Shown here: positions 1 to 10,433 of the stretch, piece by piece | Layout: the number at the start of each line of letters is the position of its first letter | Numbering within the stretch: position 1 is the first letter of the stretch | Assembly: GCF_905475345.1 (NCBI RefSeq) | Contig: NC_066586.1 | Location: 1,430,001 to 1,494,000, forward strand | Direction: 5' to 3' | Source of the DNA: Vespula vulgaris | Lineage: Eukaryota > Arthropoda > Insecta > Hymenoptera > Vespidae | Length of the DNA: 64,000 bases | The notes under the pieces: model-generated | Database searches by the model: none | Seen by the model: only the letters and a program-made list of their open reading frames with translations | What the model was told of the DNA's origin: nothing | Program-made: the position numbers and the translations under genes

Positions 1-346
1 TTTCGTCTTACCGATTATGTTCTACTCAGATATTATGTCGCGATTCAAGAGACGATATACGAAATGGATCCATGATTTTTCTTTTTCTTCGTATTCTTTT
101 GCTCTTTCTTTTCTTTTTTTTTTTCTTTTCTTTTCTCATTCTCTCATTCATAACGTACAACTGTCAATGATCAATTGACGTTTGTATTACAATTATTTGT
201 CCGATTCAATTCATCGTTAAATTAAAATATCTAAATAATTGCATATATCTATTACCTTTTCTGTATACGATTGATTCATCGATGGTCTTAAGAATGAATA
301 AAGTATCTTAATATTTCACGAGGACGATATTTTAAGTAATCTCGAA
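1..346. other. unique AT-rich non-coding stretch
   Basis: This stretch is AT-rich with a pyrimidine-rich run near 78-145. I see no open frame, RNA gene or repeat of note. Confidence 0.6.
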
Positions 347-414
347 CGATAGATAGATAGGTAGGTAGATAGGTAGATAGAATAGGTATAGATAGGTAAA
401 TAAGTAGGTAGATA
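347..414. repeat. degenerate GATA/GTAG microsatellite
   Basis: Imperfect tetranucleotide run alternating GATA and GTAG units. The mixed units and interruptions suggest an old, decaying array. Confidence 0.85.
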
Positions 415-629
415 CATCGTGTACACTCGGAGTAAAATCAGTATCAATCAATTATTCATTAAAGATAAAGTTTCAGGAGGCATGCCATTTATTAAATACG
501 ATCTTGGAATGACGTTTTAAAGGGAAATGATAAAAGATAAAGAATGTATCAAAGATACATACGTAAATACACATACGTATATAATCTTTCGTTCCATTCC
601 GGAAAAAAAGAATAGAAAAAAAAAGAACA

Positions 630-656
630 GACACACACACACACACACATACATAC
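630..656. repeat. (AC)n microsatellite
   Basis: About nine uninterrupted AC units followed by short ACAT units. A run of alternating purine and pyrimidine. Confidence 0.9.
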
Positions 657-927
657 AAAAGAGACTGGATACCCCTCTCTTGTAGTTAGTCAACCCGTAG
701 AAAAAAGAAAGAAACCTACAGAAAAACCTTCTATCGGGACGGAGAAGGAGTTAAATTTCCAAGAAGTACAAGGGGACGACGACGAGAAGAAGAGTGGTGG
801 TCAAGCGAAGAACGCACGCTCGAAAATGAATCCTCGAGGAAGATATTATATCCGCCTGATCCCGATCCATTCCGAAGGACAAGAGAATGATGTAAGAAGG
901 CACAGGGGGCTAACGTTGGCCCGTCCA

Positions 928-1020
928 AGAGAGAGAAAAAGAGAAAGAAAAAGAAAGAGAGAGAAAGAGAGATAGACGCAGTAGAGAAACAAAGATAGAA
1001 AAAGAAAGAGAGGGGGAAGG
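928..1020. repeat. GA/AAAG purine tract
   Basis: Nearly pure purine on the + strand, mixing GA and AAAG units with a few breaks. The flanking 660-927 is unique and holds no recognisable gene. Confidence 0.85.
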
Positions 1021-1101
1021 AAGGCGAGTCGGGAAGGTTGGCTTTACGGGGATAGCGAGTAAATGCCCCATGAATGAACGATGAGCCCAGGGGCCAAACC
1101 T

Positions 1102-1262
1102 TCTCTCTCTCTCTCTCTCCCCCTCTTCCTCTTCATTCTCCTCATCCTCCTACAAACTCCTTCTCTATCTCCCACTTTCGTCCGTCACCTTCTCTCTCTC
1201 TCTCTCTCTCTTTCTCTCTTTCTCTTTCTTTCTTTCTCTCTCTGTCTCTCTCACTCTCTCCT
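1102..1262. repeat. two (CT)n blocks
   Basis: A pure TC run at 1102-1119 and a longer imperfect TC run at 1191-1262, joined by pyrimidine-rich DNA. The open frames across it are simple-repeat translations (Ser-Leu-Ser-Leu) and not coding. Confidence 0.9.
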
Positions 1263-1355
1263 TCTACGAATCCGAATCGGATTTCAGCTTGGCGTCGTCT
1301 CGCGCCCTCCGCGGAATTGCGATTAGACTCGTAGAGACCGGATCCGTATTACATT

Positions 1356-1400
1356 CTCGCGCGCGCGCACGTGCTAGAGAGAGAGAGAGAGAGAGAGAGA
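1356..1400. repeat. (CG)n followed by (GA)n
   Basis: About five alternating CG units at 1358-1368 are followed by about twelve GA units at 1376-1400. Together with the CT block at 1191-1262 the GA run forms a simple-sequence inverted repeat. Confidence 0.9.
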
Positions 1401-1606
1401 ACGGACTCTTCCATCTTATCCTTTACCCGCTCTACGACGACGTAATGAAATCGATGCGAGAAACGAACGAGAAGCGTCCTCTCGTCGATCGTACTCAAGA
1501 TGGGATTAATGCTAATGCGAAGGTAGAAAAGCGTATCTCTCACGATGGGAACTTACACGACTGAATACGATCGCGTTAACTCTCGCCATTTTCTAAAGAA
1601 TAAGGT

Positions 1607-1677
1607 TCTTCCTTTTTCCTCTTTTCTTTCTCTTCCTCTCTTTCTTTTCTTCGTGGATATTTAAAAGATCGACTTTT

Positions 1678-1710
<33 letters not shown>

Positions 1711-1740
1711 CTTTCTTTTCTTTCTTTTTTTCTTCCCTCT
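1607..1740. repeat. polypyrimidine tract
   Basis: Long T/C-only stretch with a (TC)n core near 1679-1697, interrupted once by a short unique segment around 1652-1674. Confidence 0.85.
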
Positions 1741-1798
1741 AGACGGTAAAAATGTAAAGAATGCTAACGATTTATTTATTGTACGATGAAGATACTGC

Positions 1799-1833
1799 GT
1801 ATATATATTTATGTATATATATATATATATAAA
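1799..1833. repeat. (TA)n microsatellite
   Basis: Alternating TA run with two breaks. It is followed by T-rich and A-rich homopolymer runs up to 1893. Confidence 0.9.
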
Positions 1834-2587
1834 TCGTTTTTTTTTTGCAAAAGTGACCTGTCCATTAAAAAAAAAAAGAAAAAAGAAAAAAAATTACAGT
1901 CAAGTCAATAAACTTTTATAGTACTTACAATCCTACGTGCTTTCATTTCACTTAATTTTTTTTTACAGTTTAAGCCACTTTGAAAATTTCTCTCTCTATA
2001 TATCTATATAGTTAGATACTATATAACATTGGCACTCTTCGTAGTCGTCGTTTATTCTCAAGTAGTCGATCTTCCTTTATCCGAAAAGATAAAGCGCATT
2101 TGGTAGTGTAGCGTTCATCGATAGTTTGGCAATAACCACTTCTATCCAATGGAAAACTCCGTTCAGTCAAGGTGGAATCCGGCGCGCGTCGTCTGTGTTG
2201 AATGGAAAGAAGAACGAGAAGAATAAGAAATAGATCAGAGGGATCGAGAGATGGCTGCGGTCCCGGCTGGAATATGTTACCGGCACGATTGACAGATTCT
2301 GCTGACTGATAACTCGAAGCGTCGATTCGCTCGGATTTCTAGGAGTCGTAACGGAGAAAGAGAAGGCACAAGAGAAGGAGACAGAGGAAGAAAGAGAAAG
2401 ACAGAGAAAGAAAAAAGGACGAGTGGGAGGAAAGGAGATAGAGAGAAAAGAGAACGATTGACGCATGAAAGATTCATGGGCTGCACCGATGGCCACATCA
2501 GAAATGCTGCGGGGCAAGTCCCGACTCGATTCCTCCTTTACCCGAAGGCCAAATGTACCTCGAATTCTGCTACCAACGTTTTCACCG

Positions 2588-2639
2588 GCTGCTGCTGCTG
2601 CTTCTACTTCTGCTGCTGCTGCTGCTTCTGCTGCTGTCG
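2588..2639. repeat. (CTG)n/(CTT)n triplet array
   Basis: Imperfect triplet repeat of CTG with CTT and CTA variants. One frame reads as Ala-rich (preceded by MKDSWAAPMATSEM from 2465) and another as Cys-rich. Neither resembles a known protein, and both run on into low-complexity sequence. Confidence 0.9.
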
Positions 2640-2972
2640 TAGCTCTCTTATTCTTATTCTTTTTATTCTTGCTTTTCTTCTTCTCTTGTTCCTCGTTTCT
2701 TTGCTTGCTACTACTATACGAGTAGCGTTCTCTGTTAAACGTTCGAGGCCCGTTAAATCCGTTTCGGTAATCGTGCCGCGTTCTATTCGGCTGATTAGCC
2801 GTCTCGAAAGGAAAATCGTCGGGCCGAAGAGAAAATTTTGGGCGAGAAGAAGAATCGAATCGTTCTCCACGTTCCCTCTCGGTGTTCCCTCTCTCTTCCT
2901 CTCTCTCTTTTTCTATGTCAGTGTCCCTCTTCTCTTTTATTGGGGAAAACGATACACGTATATCGCTCCCTT

Positions 2973-3032
<60 letters not shown>

Positions 3033-3040
3033 GGGAGAAA
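2973..3040. repeat. (GA)n microsatellite
   Basis: One of the longest GA runs in the window, almost pure for about 50 bases and then GAGG-interrupted. Drosophila GAGA factor binds such runs; binding here is only a possibility. Confidence 0.95.
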
Positions 3041-3057
3041 GACAGACGATCTCCCTA

Positions 3058-3145
3058 TCTTCTTTCTTTCTCCCTTTTTCCTTCTTTTTTTCCTTCCTTC
3101 CTTCCTTCCTTCCTTCTCGTTAGTTCCCCTTGCATCTTCCTTCAA

Positions 3146-3179
<34 letters not shown>
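3058..3179. repeat. (CTTC)n and (TC)n arrays
   Basis: A CTTC tetranucleotide run at 3091-3116 is followed by pure (TC)n at 3149-3179. The TC run is complementary to the GA run at 2973-3040, so the pair could fold back on itself. Confidence 0.9.
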
Positions 3180-3181
<2 letters not shown>

Positions 3182-3383
3182 TTCTCTTCACGTTCCTATT
3201 TCTTCTAGAATTACGTGCGTAGCGTAGTCGGAATCTGACGTCCATATGAATTGGTATTAGAAGATAATTAGGATCGTTTTCTCGCGGGAGCCACGATTTA
3301 CGTCTAACGTCGTAAGTCATAGTCGAAAGATGAGTAATATAGAAAAATCGTACGTCTTGCTAGGTGATATTCTATCAGAGAAA

Positions 3384-3409
3384 TAGATAGATAGATAGAT
3401 AGATAGATG
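3384..3409. repeat. (GATA)n microsatellite
   Basis: Six clean GATA units. The following 3410-3560 is A-rich and unique. Confidence 0.92.
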
Positions 3410-3562
3410 GAGATATAAATCCATAGGTAAATTGAGTGCCAAAAAAAAAACGTTGTCAATGATTTATGATGGAAAAGAAGAAAAAAATCTAAAAAAGAAG
3501 GAACGAAAAACCGAGTTCAAAAAAAAAAGCAAAATAAAACAAAAAGAAAAACAAATAAATAG

Positions 3563-3607
3563 AAACTATATATACATATATAAAAAAAATATATATATAT
3601 AGATATA
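3563..3607. repeat. (TA)n tract
   Basis: TA-alternating tract broken by a short A run. Confidence 0.88.
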
Positions 3608-3890
3608 ACTCGATGGAAGAAATGATTTCCCTGTCGTTTAACGTAGATGTTATTTATATATCTCGCAAAACGCTCGTTCCAATTGCTTCGTCACGAAATC
3701 GGAATGGAGAGTTTCCCATTGGCAACCGTGAATATCGGCCGAATAAAGAACATCGACAAAGCTTCGAGCAAATATTTCCCGAGCGCAACGGATTAATCGA
3801 CCGTTGCCGTTCGCCTATGTCGCGTGAAACGAATGCTGTCGGAATGTTGGCGTAATACGTTGCTACATAGCTCGCTCGCGAAATAGAGGG

Positions 3891-3897
3891 TAGAGAG

Positions 3898-3950
<53 letters not shown>
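3891..3950. repeat. (GA)n microsatellite
   Basis: Long GA run with two AAAG-type interruptions. The unique 3608-3890 before it holds an 80-codon frame with no family resemblance. Confidence 0.93.
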
Positions 3951-4033
3951 ACGTATTTTCTTAACGGCTCGAGATGCTTTTCGGCTCGAAGTACGATCAC
4001 CGACGATATTTCCAAGAACCCCTGGCGACATTC

Positions 4034-4131
4034 TTTCTTCGAAGATCTTCTTCTTCCTCGTCCTCCTCTTTCTCCATCTCCAGCTCCTCCTCTACCATCT
4101 CCTTCATCTTCTCCTCCTCCTACATTCTCCT
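4034..4131. repeat. CTT/CTC polypyrimidine tract
   Basis: Imperfect triplet-like pyrimidine tract (CTT, CTC, CCT, with ATC breaks). Confidence 0.85.
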
Positions 4132-4372
4132 AAACTGAGCCGTGTGCTCCAGCTTACGTTCGAAGAAGGAAGAAGAGTAAAAGGAGGATAACGAAAGAGA
4201 GAAAGAAAGAGGGAGTTAAGAGGAAAGAAGAGAAAGAGAGAAGCGTAATGGTTCGACGGTGATTTGTGGAGGGCGCAAAGTTGATTCAGGGGTGAGAACG
4301 GCACAGCTTTCGACCGACGAAAATGAGCTCTAAATCAGGGATGCCTGGGAAAACGGGTGTAACAAAAAGATC

Positions 4373-4398
4373 GAGAGAGAGAGAGAGAGAGAGAGAAA
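4373..4398. repeat. (GA)n microsatellite
   Basis: Thirteen near-perfect GA units immediately upstream of the hexanucleotide array. Confidence 0.92.
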
Positions 4399-4418
4399 GT
4401 ACACCGAACCTCTGCCGA

Positions 4419-4584
4419 CACCGACTCCGATTCCGATTCCAACATCGACGCCAACGCCGACATCGACGCAAACGCCGACGACGCCATAGTCATTGCCATC
4501 GCCATCGCCATCGCCATCGCCATCGCCATCGCCATCGCAATCGTTCTATCGCCATCACTATCGCAATCGCTATCGCTATCGCTT
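4419..4584. repeat. CATCGC hexanucleotide array
   Basis: A graded array: degenerate GACGCC/GATTCC units at the left, about seven perfect GCCATC units at 4495-4538, then CAATCG/CTATCG variants. On the + strand one frame reads His-Arg repeats and on the - strand one reads Met-Ala repeats. Both are repeat artefacts. Confidence 0.93.
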
Positions 4585-4730
4585 ACGTAGTTCGAGATAG
4601 AAGAGAGAACGAAGAAGAGGATCTCTCCTCCTCGTCTCTTCTGCAAAGAGTCGAGCCCCTAGAGGGGATGCCGCTTGGTAACCGACGAGAGTGTATCTGC
4701 CAAGAGAGAAGGAGAGTCAGAGGAAGAAGT

Positions 4731-4858
4731 AGAGATAGATAGATAGATAGATAGATATATAGAGAGAGAGAGGGAGAAAGAAAGAAAGAAAAGGAAGTAA
4801 ATAGGGAGAAAACCGAACGAATAGAGAGAAAGAAAGAAAGAAAGAGGAAGAAAGAGCG
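4731..4858. repeat. compound GATA / GA / AAAG array
   Basis: GATA units (4733-4757), then GA (4761-4772), then AAAG blocks. Three related purine motifs in succession. Confidence 0.9.
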
Positions 4859-4936
4859 AAAGAGCATCGTAGCATCCCGTAATCCGCATCGAAGCGAAAA
4901 ATACGGATTTTATCTTTAAAGAGGACCGGATAATTG

Positions 4937-4950
4937 CGTAATTAATTACG
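4937..4950. promoter_or_regulatory. homeodomain-type palindrome
   Basis: Perfect 14-bp palindrome CGTAATTAATTACG. It holds two overlapping TAATTA sites, the classic homeodomain core, in mirror orientation. It lies in a short unique stretch. Regulatory use is inference. Confidence 0.3.
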
Positions 4951-5007
4951 GCTTTTATCCCGCGAGCGTCGGTTCACCGTTGGAAAGACGCGAGAAGAAG
5001 GATAAGG

Positions 5008-5134
5008 CGGTGGTGGCGGCGGCAATAGTGGTGGTGGAGATGGTGGTAATAGTAATAGTAGTAGTAGTAGTAGTAATAGTAGTAGTAGTAGTAGTAGTAG
5101 TTGTAGTAGTAGAAGTAGGAGTAGTAGTAGGTAG
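5008..5134. repeat. (GTG)n/(GTA)n triplet array
   Basis: GTG-rich triplets at the left grade into about 25 GTA/AGT triplets with AAT variants. The open frames across it are poly-Val on + and poly-Leu on -. Confidence 0.93.
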
Positions 5135-5217
5135 CTACTTTGCCGGCCGAGCACCTGGGCGATCGTGATTTACGTCGGTCTCAGTAATTAACATAGATAG
5201 AGAGAGCACCGCTGCCG

Positions 5218-5400
5218 CACCCCCATTCTCTCTTCCTCTTCCTTTCTCTCTTCTCTCATCTCTCTTCCCTCTTTTTCTCTCCTCCGTTGTCCTCTCTTCT
5301 CTTCTCTTCTCTTCTCTTCTCTTCTTTTCTCTTCTCTTCTCTTCTCTTCTCTTCTCTTCTTTTCTTTTCTCTCTTCCTTTTCTTCTCTTTCCTTTTAACC
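5218..5400. repeat. (TTCTC)n pentanucleotide array in pyrimidine tract
   Basis: About 15 TTCTC units at 5293-5372 with one TTTTC variant block, set inside a pyrimidine-rich stretch. Confidence 0.92.
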
Positions 5401-5459
5401 CATCGTTCCTACTTTCAGCTCCTTATCGCAGCCACCGAGATCTAAAACTCGTTCTCGCG

Positions 5460-5530
5460 TTTTTTTTTCCTTCTCTTTTCTTTCTTCTTTCTTTTCTTTT
5501 CTTTTCTTTCCTTTTCTTTTTCCTCTCTCC
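5460..5530. repeat. (CTTTT)n pyrimidine tract
   Basis: T-rich pentanucleotide-like run with CTTTT as the main unit. Confidence 0.87.
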
Positions 5531-5707
5531 CTCGCGCTAGAAAAGGACAGAGAGAGAGAGAAAGAGAGGAACAAGTTCGCTTCGTCTCTTCTCTCTTTCT
5601 CCAACTTGCTTATCGTCGTACGTTCATTTTGCGTTTTCCGATGGACAAAGGGGTAATCGAGTTTTTTCTTCTGAATTAAATTTCGAATTTCCGTGGTTTA
5701 CTTCGGA

Positions 5708-5736
5708 ATAAGAAGAAGAAGAAGATGAAGAAGAGA
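5708..5736. repeat. (GAA)n short array
   Basis: Seven GAA-like triplets. A second purine patch (GGA/GAA) lies at 5810-5845. Confidence 0.8.
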
Positions 5737-5993
5737 AACGTTTCCCGAGTATACGTCATCGTTTGAACTTCATGTAATAATCCTTGACGAATAATACTTG
5801 GATTGAAGAGAAGGACAAGGAGGAGGAGAAGGAGAAGGAGGAGTGAGTACGACGACGAAAGAAATAAAAGTTCCTTTTGCGAAACGATTTTCCATCTCTT
5901 TCGAGGTAAGAGTCAAAGGACGATGAATTCGAGGACGAAAAGGACGTGCAGGCCGAAAGAGAAATCTCCTTGGTGCTTCATTCCCTGTCACAG

Positions 5994-6066
5994 GATATAT
6001 ATATATATATATATATCTGTATGTAAGTGTATGTATATAGATAGATACATATATACATATATATAC
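5994..6066. repeat. (AT)n and TA/CA tract
   Basis: A clean AT run at 5994-6016, then TGTA, GATA and CATA variants. Confidence 0.88.
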
Positions 6067-6484
6067 GCGAAAAAGGGTAGTTCTCTATTCGAAGAACATT
6101 CGGTAAAACTTTCATTGTTCTCCAGCGGTCGCTGTTCATCATCCTTTGGATATCGCGCTAGTACGTCGAGGGCATATATGTCCTCGAACGTACATGAAGG
6201 TTTCCGGAGATAGGTAGGTAAGGATGAACCAAAGAGTGAGAAAGTGAAAGAGAGAGAGCGAGAGGTTTTCCAAAGTTTCCCGAGAGAAAAACGACGTCGA
6301 ATCGAAAGAGAGAGAGAGCTAGAGAACGATTGGATGGGTCCTACAGTACGTGTCCGAGAGAACATCCAGATGGGAAGTTGGGTTCTTAACGCCGATCCTG
6401 AGAGTTCTTCATCTTCGACGATTTTCTCGTTCCTCTTTCGAATCCCGATACGAAAAGGAAAGAGAAAAAGTTTTCTCTCACGAG

Positions 6485-6487
<3 letters not shown>

Positions 6488-6516
<29 letters not shown>
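6488..6516. repeat. (GA)n microsatellite
   Basis: About 13 GA units. Smaller GA patches lie at 6249-6262 and 6306-6320. Confidence 0.92.
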
Positions 6517-6828
6517 GCCGATCGAAAGTCAAATCGTCTTTTGCTTGAAATGGTCCTCCTCGTTTCGTCGTTGAAATAACGAGAGAGAAAGAGAGAGACA
6601 TCGAACGAAACGAATGATTCCGGACGATCTTGAACTGGTCTCGCTGGTTCTTATTGTTAAGTCGTTAAAGAGAAAAGTTTATGGAAAGGAGTAGACGATT
6701 ACAACGATGACGACGACGAGGTAACCGTTCGATGATATCGAAAGGAAGAAGAACACCGGAAAAGATTCTCATAACGCTCGACGACGACAGCGGACGTGGT
6801 TCGATCGAATTCATATCGTCCAAAGGAC

Positions 6829-6854
6829 CAAAGAAAGAAAGAAAGAAAGAAAGA

Positions 6855-6886
<32 letters not shown>
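6829..6886. repeat. (AAAG)n then (GA)n
   Basis: Tetranucleotide AAAG units give way to pure GA, a motif succession seen repeatedly in this window. Confidence 0.92.
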
Positions 6887-6889
<3 letters not shown>

Positions 6890-7009
6890 ACTAAAAGAAG
6901 AAAGGATGCTTGAAATCGAAGGGACTTGAAAGTAAAGAGAACCTGCCGCTCTCTTTCTGTGAAAGAAGAAAATACAGAGAGGTATAAGTATCTCTATCCA
7001 AGACGAAGA

Positions 7010-7052
7010 AAAAAAAGAAAAAAAAAAGAAAAAGAAAAGAAAAAAAAAAAGG
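7010..7052. repeat. A-rich tract
   Basis: Poly-A with single G interruptions. Confidence 0.85.
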
Positions 7053-7278
7053 GAAGAATTTTGTGTTAAAAAACGCGAACGAGGCAGAGGTTAAGTTAAG
7101 GAGAGCTCGCACGCGTCTGAAATTTCAAGCAGCTAGTCCTCCATCGTTCCCTACCATCGTCACGACCGCTAACGTAGCTTCTTTCTTCGTCCAACTTTGT
7201 ACTCGAAGGTCCTTCGCAATCGACGATCGTCCACCAACTACTATCTATCGTTACCACTACATCTACCCACCACCATCA

Positions 7279-7351
7279 TCTTTTTCTTCTTCTTATTCTT
7301 TTTCTTCCTCTTTCTCCTTCTCTTCTTCTTCTTCTTCTTTTTCTTCTTCTA
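7279..7351. repeat. (CTT)n array
   Basis: Imperfect CTT triplets with TTT and CTC variants. Confidence 0.88.
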
Positions 7352-7478
7352 GTCCTACCTTCAATTCCCGAAGGTTCTTAGGGACCCCTCGATTTTGATC
7401 TCGCACACGAACACCCCCATGTCCGCCCAGTCAACTCGTACGCGCAGATTTCTCTTCTTCGTTACTTCACTTACGTTT

Positions 7479-7560
7479 TCTATCTCTTTCTATCTCTCTC
7501 TCTCTCTCTCTGTCTCTGTTTCTTTTTCTCTTTCTTTCTCTATCTATGTCTGTCTCTCTT

Positions 7561-7598
<38 letters not shown>

Positions 7599-7603
7599 TC
7601 TTT
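7479..7603. repeat. (CT)n long imperfect array
   Basis: CT run of about 125 bases with TTTC, TCTG and TATC variants and a pure block at 7567-7592. Confidence 0.93.
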
Positions 7604-8044
7604 GGTTCGACGCCTGATGCGATTTTTACGCGACGTATTTCGAGAAGCTTCGAGATAAGCGAGGGTAAAGAAGGGAGGTAGAAGGTGGTGGAGGAGAAAG
7701 AGAAGGAGAGGAGAACCTTCGTTTCGTTCATTACCATTCATTATCTACGTGCCACAAGAGAAGAAGGGGGGGGCCTGGCTTTCGTTCGGATCAAACGAAA
7801 TCCTCCATAACTCTTCTCTCCTCTCCATTTCCATCATCGTCAAAGAAACACCACCGATGCGGCACGAGTCCTTACTACACAAAGTCTTCAACGCCTGCCA
7901 CGTAGATACACTTTTTAGTTTCCTTGTATTAAATCGTTACCGGTATTGCATGCGGAATCAAAGGAGCACTCCTCGCGTCTTATAATTTACTTCTTCTAAG
8001 GGATGCTGCCTTCTATCCGTCGGGAGTAACGAGACAAAGTGGAA

Positions 8045-8160
8045 AAGGGAGACGGAGATAGAACGACAAAGAGAGATAAAGAGATAGATGGATAGATAGA
8101 TGAATAGAGAGAGAGATAAGGAGAGTGAAAAAGGAGAGAAAGAGAGAGAGAGAGAGATAA
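8045..8160. repeat. GA/GATA compound array
   Basis: GAGAT and GATA units followed by pure GA at 8140-8156. The upstream 7604-8044 is unique and holds only a 78-codon frame with no recognisable domain. Confidence 0.88.
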
Positions 8161-8376
8161 AGAGTTGGGATCGTTGTGCAAAGTTTGATAATTACCACCC
8201 TAAATTAACTACCCTTTCGTTTACCTTCTTCACGATAAACAGTTGTGTTCTCACTGGTATAATTAACGTTCCTTTGGTTTTAATGTTGAAACCTTGTCGA
8301 TCAAGAAAATGAAAACATATTTGTAATTCCACGAACGATTTGTATCTTTAAATAACCTTCTGATTTCATGAAATTA

Positions 8377-8467
8377 GATAGATAGATGGATAAATGGATA
8401 GATAGGTACAGAGAGATAGAAAGAGAGATTGAAAGAGATATAAATAGAGGGAAGAAGAAAGAGAGAA
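8377..8467. repeat. degenerate GATA/GA array
   Basis: GATA, GGAT and GAGA units with breaks. Confidence 0.85.
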
Positions 8468-8655
8468 AATAAAAATTACTTTTTCATTCAAATAACATAA
8501 TATTCGAGCACATTATGAAGAAAAGGGATTGCTAGGTATCTAGCAACGTACTACATCGATATCTCGCGCTAATGGTTAAACATCGTTAACGTGGATTTAT
8601 GGCAGAAGCTTGGATTTTATGCGATCGCTTCGTTGAATTTAACATAAGCATTACG

Positions 8656-8659
<4 letters not shown>

Positions 8660-8697
<38 letters not shown>
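8660..8697. repeat. (AT)n microsatellite
   Basis: About 18 uninterrupted AT units. Confidence 0.95.
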
Positions 8698-8699
<2 letters not shown>

Positions 8700-8783
8700 C
8701 AGGTATATATCGAGTCGATAGGCACCGAGGCAGAAGAGGACCAGGAAGTCCGATTCGCGTCACGCGCCCAGAACTCGGAAGTA

Positions 8784-8847
8784 CCTCTCATCCTCTCTCT
8801 ATCTTTCCTCTCACTTTCCCTCCCCCCTCTCTCTCTCTCTCTCTCTG
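8784..8847. repeat. (CT)n tract
   Basis: Pyrimidine tract ending in about 11 pure CT units. Confidence 0.9.
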
Positions 8848-8927
8848 TTTGTAACACCCCTTCTTTTTCTTCTTCTTCTCCTTCTTTTAAATCCGATAGG
8901 TCTACGATCGGTTAGCTTTTGTCTGTC

Positions 8928-9008
8928 TTTCTCTCTCTCTCTCTTTCTCTATATTCTTTTCTTTTTTCCTTTCTCGATCGACAATTTCTCTTCCTCTCTT
9001 TCTCTCTT

Positions 9009-9053
<45 letters not shown>
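8928..9053. repeat. (CT)n array, two blocks
   Basis: CT at 8928-8950 and a long nearly pure block at 8993-9053 with TTTC interruptions. Confidence 0.92.
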
Positions 9054-9055
<2 letters not shown>

Positions 9056-9192
9056 CACATATACGAGAAAAGTTATCAAGAATAATAAATTCCGCGGGTA
9101 AAGACAGATAGAGACAAAAGCCCGGACGATCCATCGGTCTTGGAACTTGGCCCTGCCTTCTCAACCCATCCGACGAAGGAGTTCGTGTAAAG

Positions 9193-9250
9193 GAGGATAA
9201 GGATGAGGATGAGGATGAAGAGAAGAAGAAGAAGAAGAAGAAGAAGAAGG
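9193..9250. repeat. (GGATGA)n then (GAA)n
   Basis: A few GGATGA hexamers followed by about ten AAG triplets. Confidence 0.9.
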
Positions 9251-9419
9251 AAAAAGAAAAAGGGAAAGGGAAAAGAAATTACGTCGTTTGAATATACGAT
9301 CTATATCGCAAAAGGGACTTAGGGTGCACCGTCATGCAGAAACGGTAGCAACGGAGACGCCGAAGCTTAGCTCGCTTTACGTTGAAGTATATGTGAAATG
9401 TGTGTACGTGCGTATGTAT

Positions 9420-9422
<3 letters not shown>

Positions 9423-9454
<32 letters not shown>
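9423..9454. repeat. (GA)n microsatellite
   Basis: About 15 pure GA units. Upstream 9260-9420 and downstream 9455-9670 are unique with no convincing coding frame. Confidence 0.93.
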
Positions 9455-9457
<3 letters not shown>

Positions 9458-9675
9458 AAGATAGAGATAGAAAAAGAAGGTGAAAGAGAGGGTGTATACC
9501 GTTAGCCGCGTCTTGGCGGCTCTCTGTATATCTTGGCCGAGACATGAAAAATGCATCTAACGGCCCTTGAGGCACTTCGCCATTCAAGTCCACGGCTATG
9601 CCCTGCCAACCTGCCACCACTTTTCAGATCAAAAGTTACCCGCTCGCATAAGTTTGCCAGTTGTGAGTGTACCGT

Positions 9676-9806
9676 TGATAGTAGTGATGGTAGTAGTATT
9701 AGTAGTAGTGGTTGGCTGCTGCTGATGGTATTGGTAATGTTGATAGTGATGGTAGTGGTAGTGGTGATGGTGATGGTGATGGTGGTGGTGGTGGTGGTGG
9801 TGGTGT
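9676..9806. repeat. GTA/GTG/GAT triplet and hexamer array
   Basis: Starts as GATAGT/GTAGTA units, becomes TGGTGA hexamers, and ends as about eight pure GGT triplets. The - strand frame is poly-His, which is a repeat artefact. Confidence 0.93.
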
Positions 9807-9902
9807 TGCAGGAAAAGCTCCTGTCTGGCTCTCACTTAACAAAGCACGCGAAACTCTATTACACGATGCCGATGCTCGCGCCCACCCTTTTGCTTCTAGC
9901 TG

Positions 9903-9903
9903 C

Positions 9904-9932
<29 letters not shown>
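9903..9932. repeat. (CT)n microsatellite
   Basis: Fourteen pure CT units. Confidence 0.93.
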
Positions 9933-9934
<2 letters not shown>

Positions 9935-10090
9935 TCTTTCACTCTCACTCCCTGTCTCTTTCCGTTTCCTTCCCCACATCGCGGAGAAACTCGAGCCACT
10001 TCTGATAAGACACGTCGACGTTTAGTCGGCGCATTTACCAGACGCTCGAGGACTTTAAGCACGTAATACTTTTCTTCTAAACACAGTTCT

Positions 10091-10126
10091 TATAAAAGTA
10101 AAAACCACGACCGGTCTACAGTCATT
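10091..10126 (+). promoter_or_regulatory. candidate TATA + initiator core promoter
   Basis: A consensus TATA box, TATAAAAG, lies at 10091-10098. An insect initiator-like TCATTA lies at 10122-10127, putting the presumed +1 A (10124) 33 bp downstream of the first T, at the edge of the usual range. No DPE match is seen at +28. A good splice acceptor (TTTGTATTTCAG) ends at 10212, but the only plausible donor between them is weak (GTGCGT near 10145). No product can be named: the first ATG after the acceptor gives a peptide of about 11 codons. Function is inference. Confidence 0.25.
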
Positions 10127-10369
10127 ACGTCGAACCTGTTGATCGTGCGTAGAAAACTTCGTATTTTATTCTATATATATATATTATTAATTAACATAAC
10201 TTTGTATTTCAGAGAAAATCATTAATACCATTGAACCTAATCGTTCGTTTACTTCAATGTTGAAAGCTGTCGGAGAGGAGACAACACATTAGCAATTTTG
10301 AGGAAATCGCTAATTCCTGGAAACAGCAAGGAAATTGATGGGAGTAACCTCCTAAGTTCACTGTTTCGA

Positions 10370-10377
10370 TCTCTCTT

Positions 10378-10432
<55 letters not shown>
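10370..10432. repeat. (CT)n long array
   Basis: About 25 CT units, nearly pure, with one TCTG break at the left. Confidence 0.95.

Positions 10433-10433
<1 letters not shown>

Noticed and set aside
2838..3227. 129-codon + frame with Arg-Glu and Ser-Leu blocks
   Set aside because: Translation of (GA)n and (CT)n. The opposite strand gives an equally long frame.
9629..9835. Poly-His frame on the - strand
   Set aside because: Translation of the GGT/GAT array. No flanking conserved sequence.
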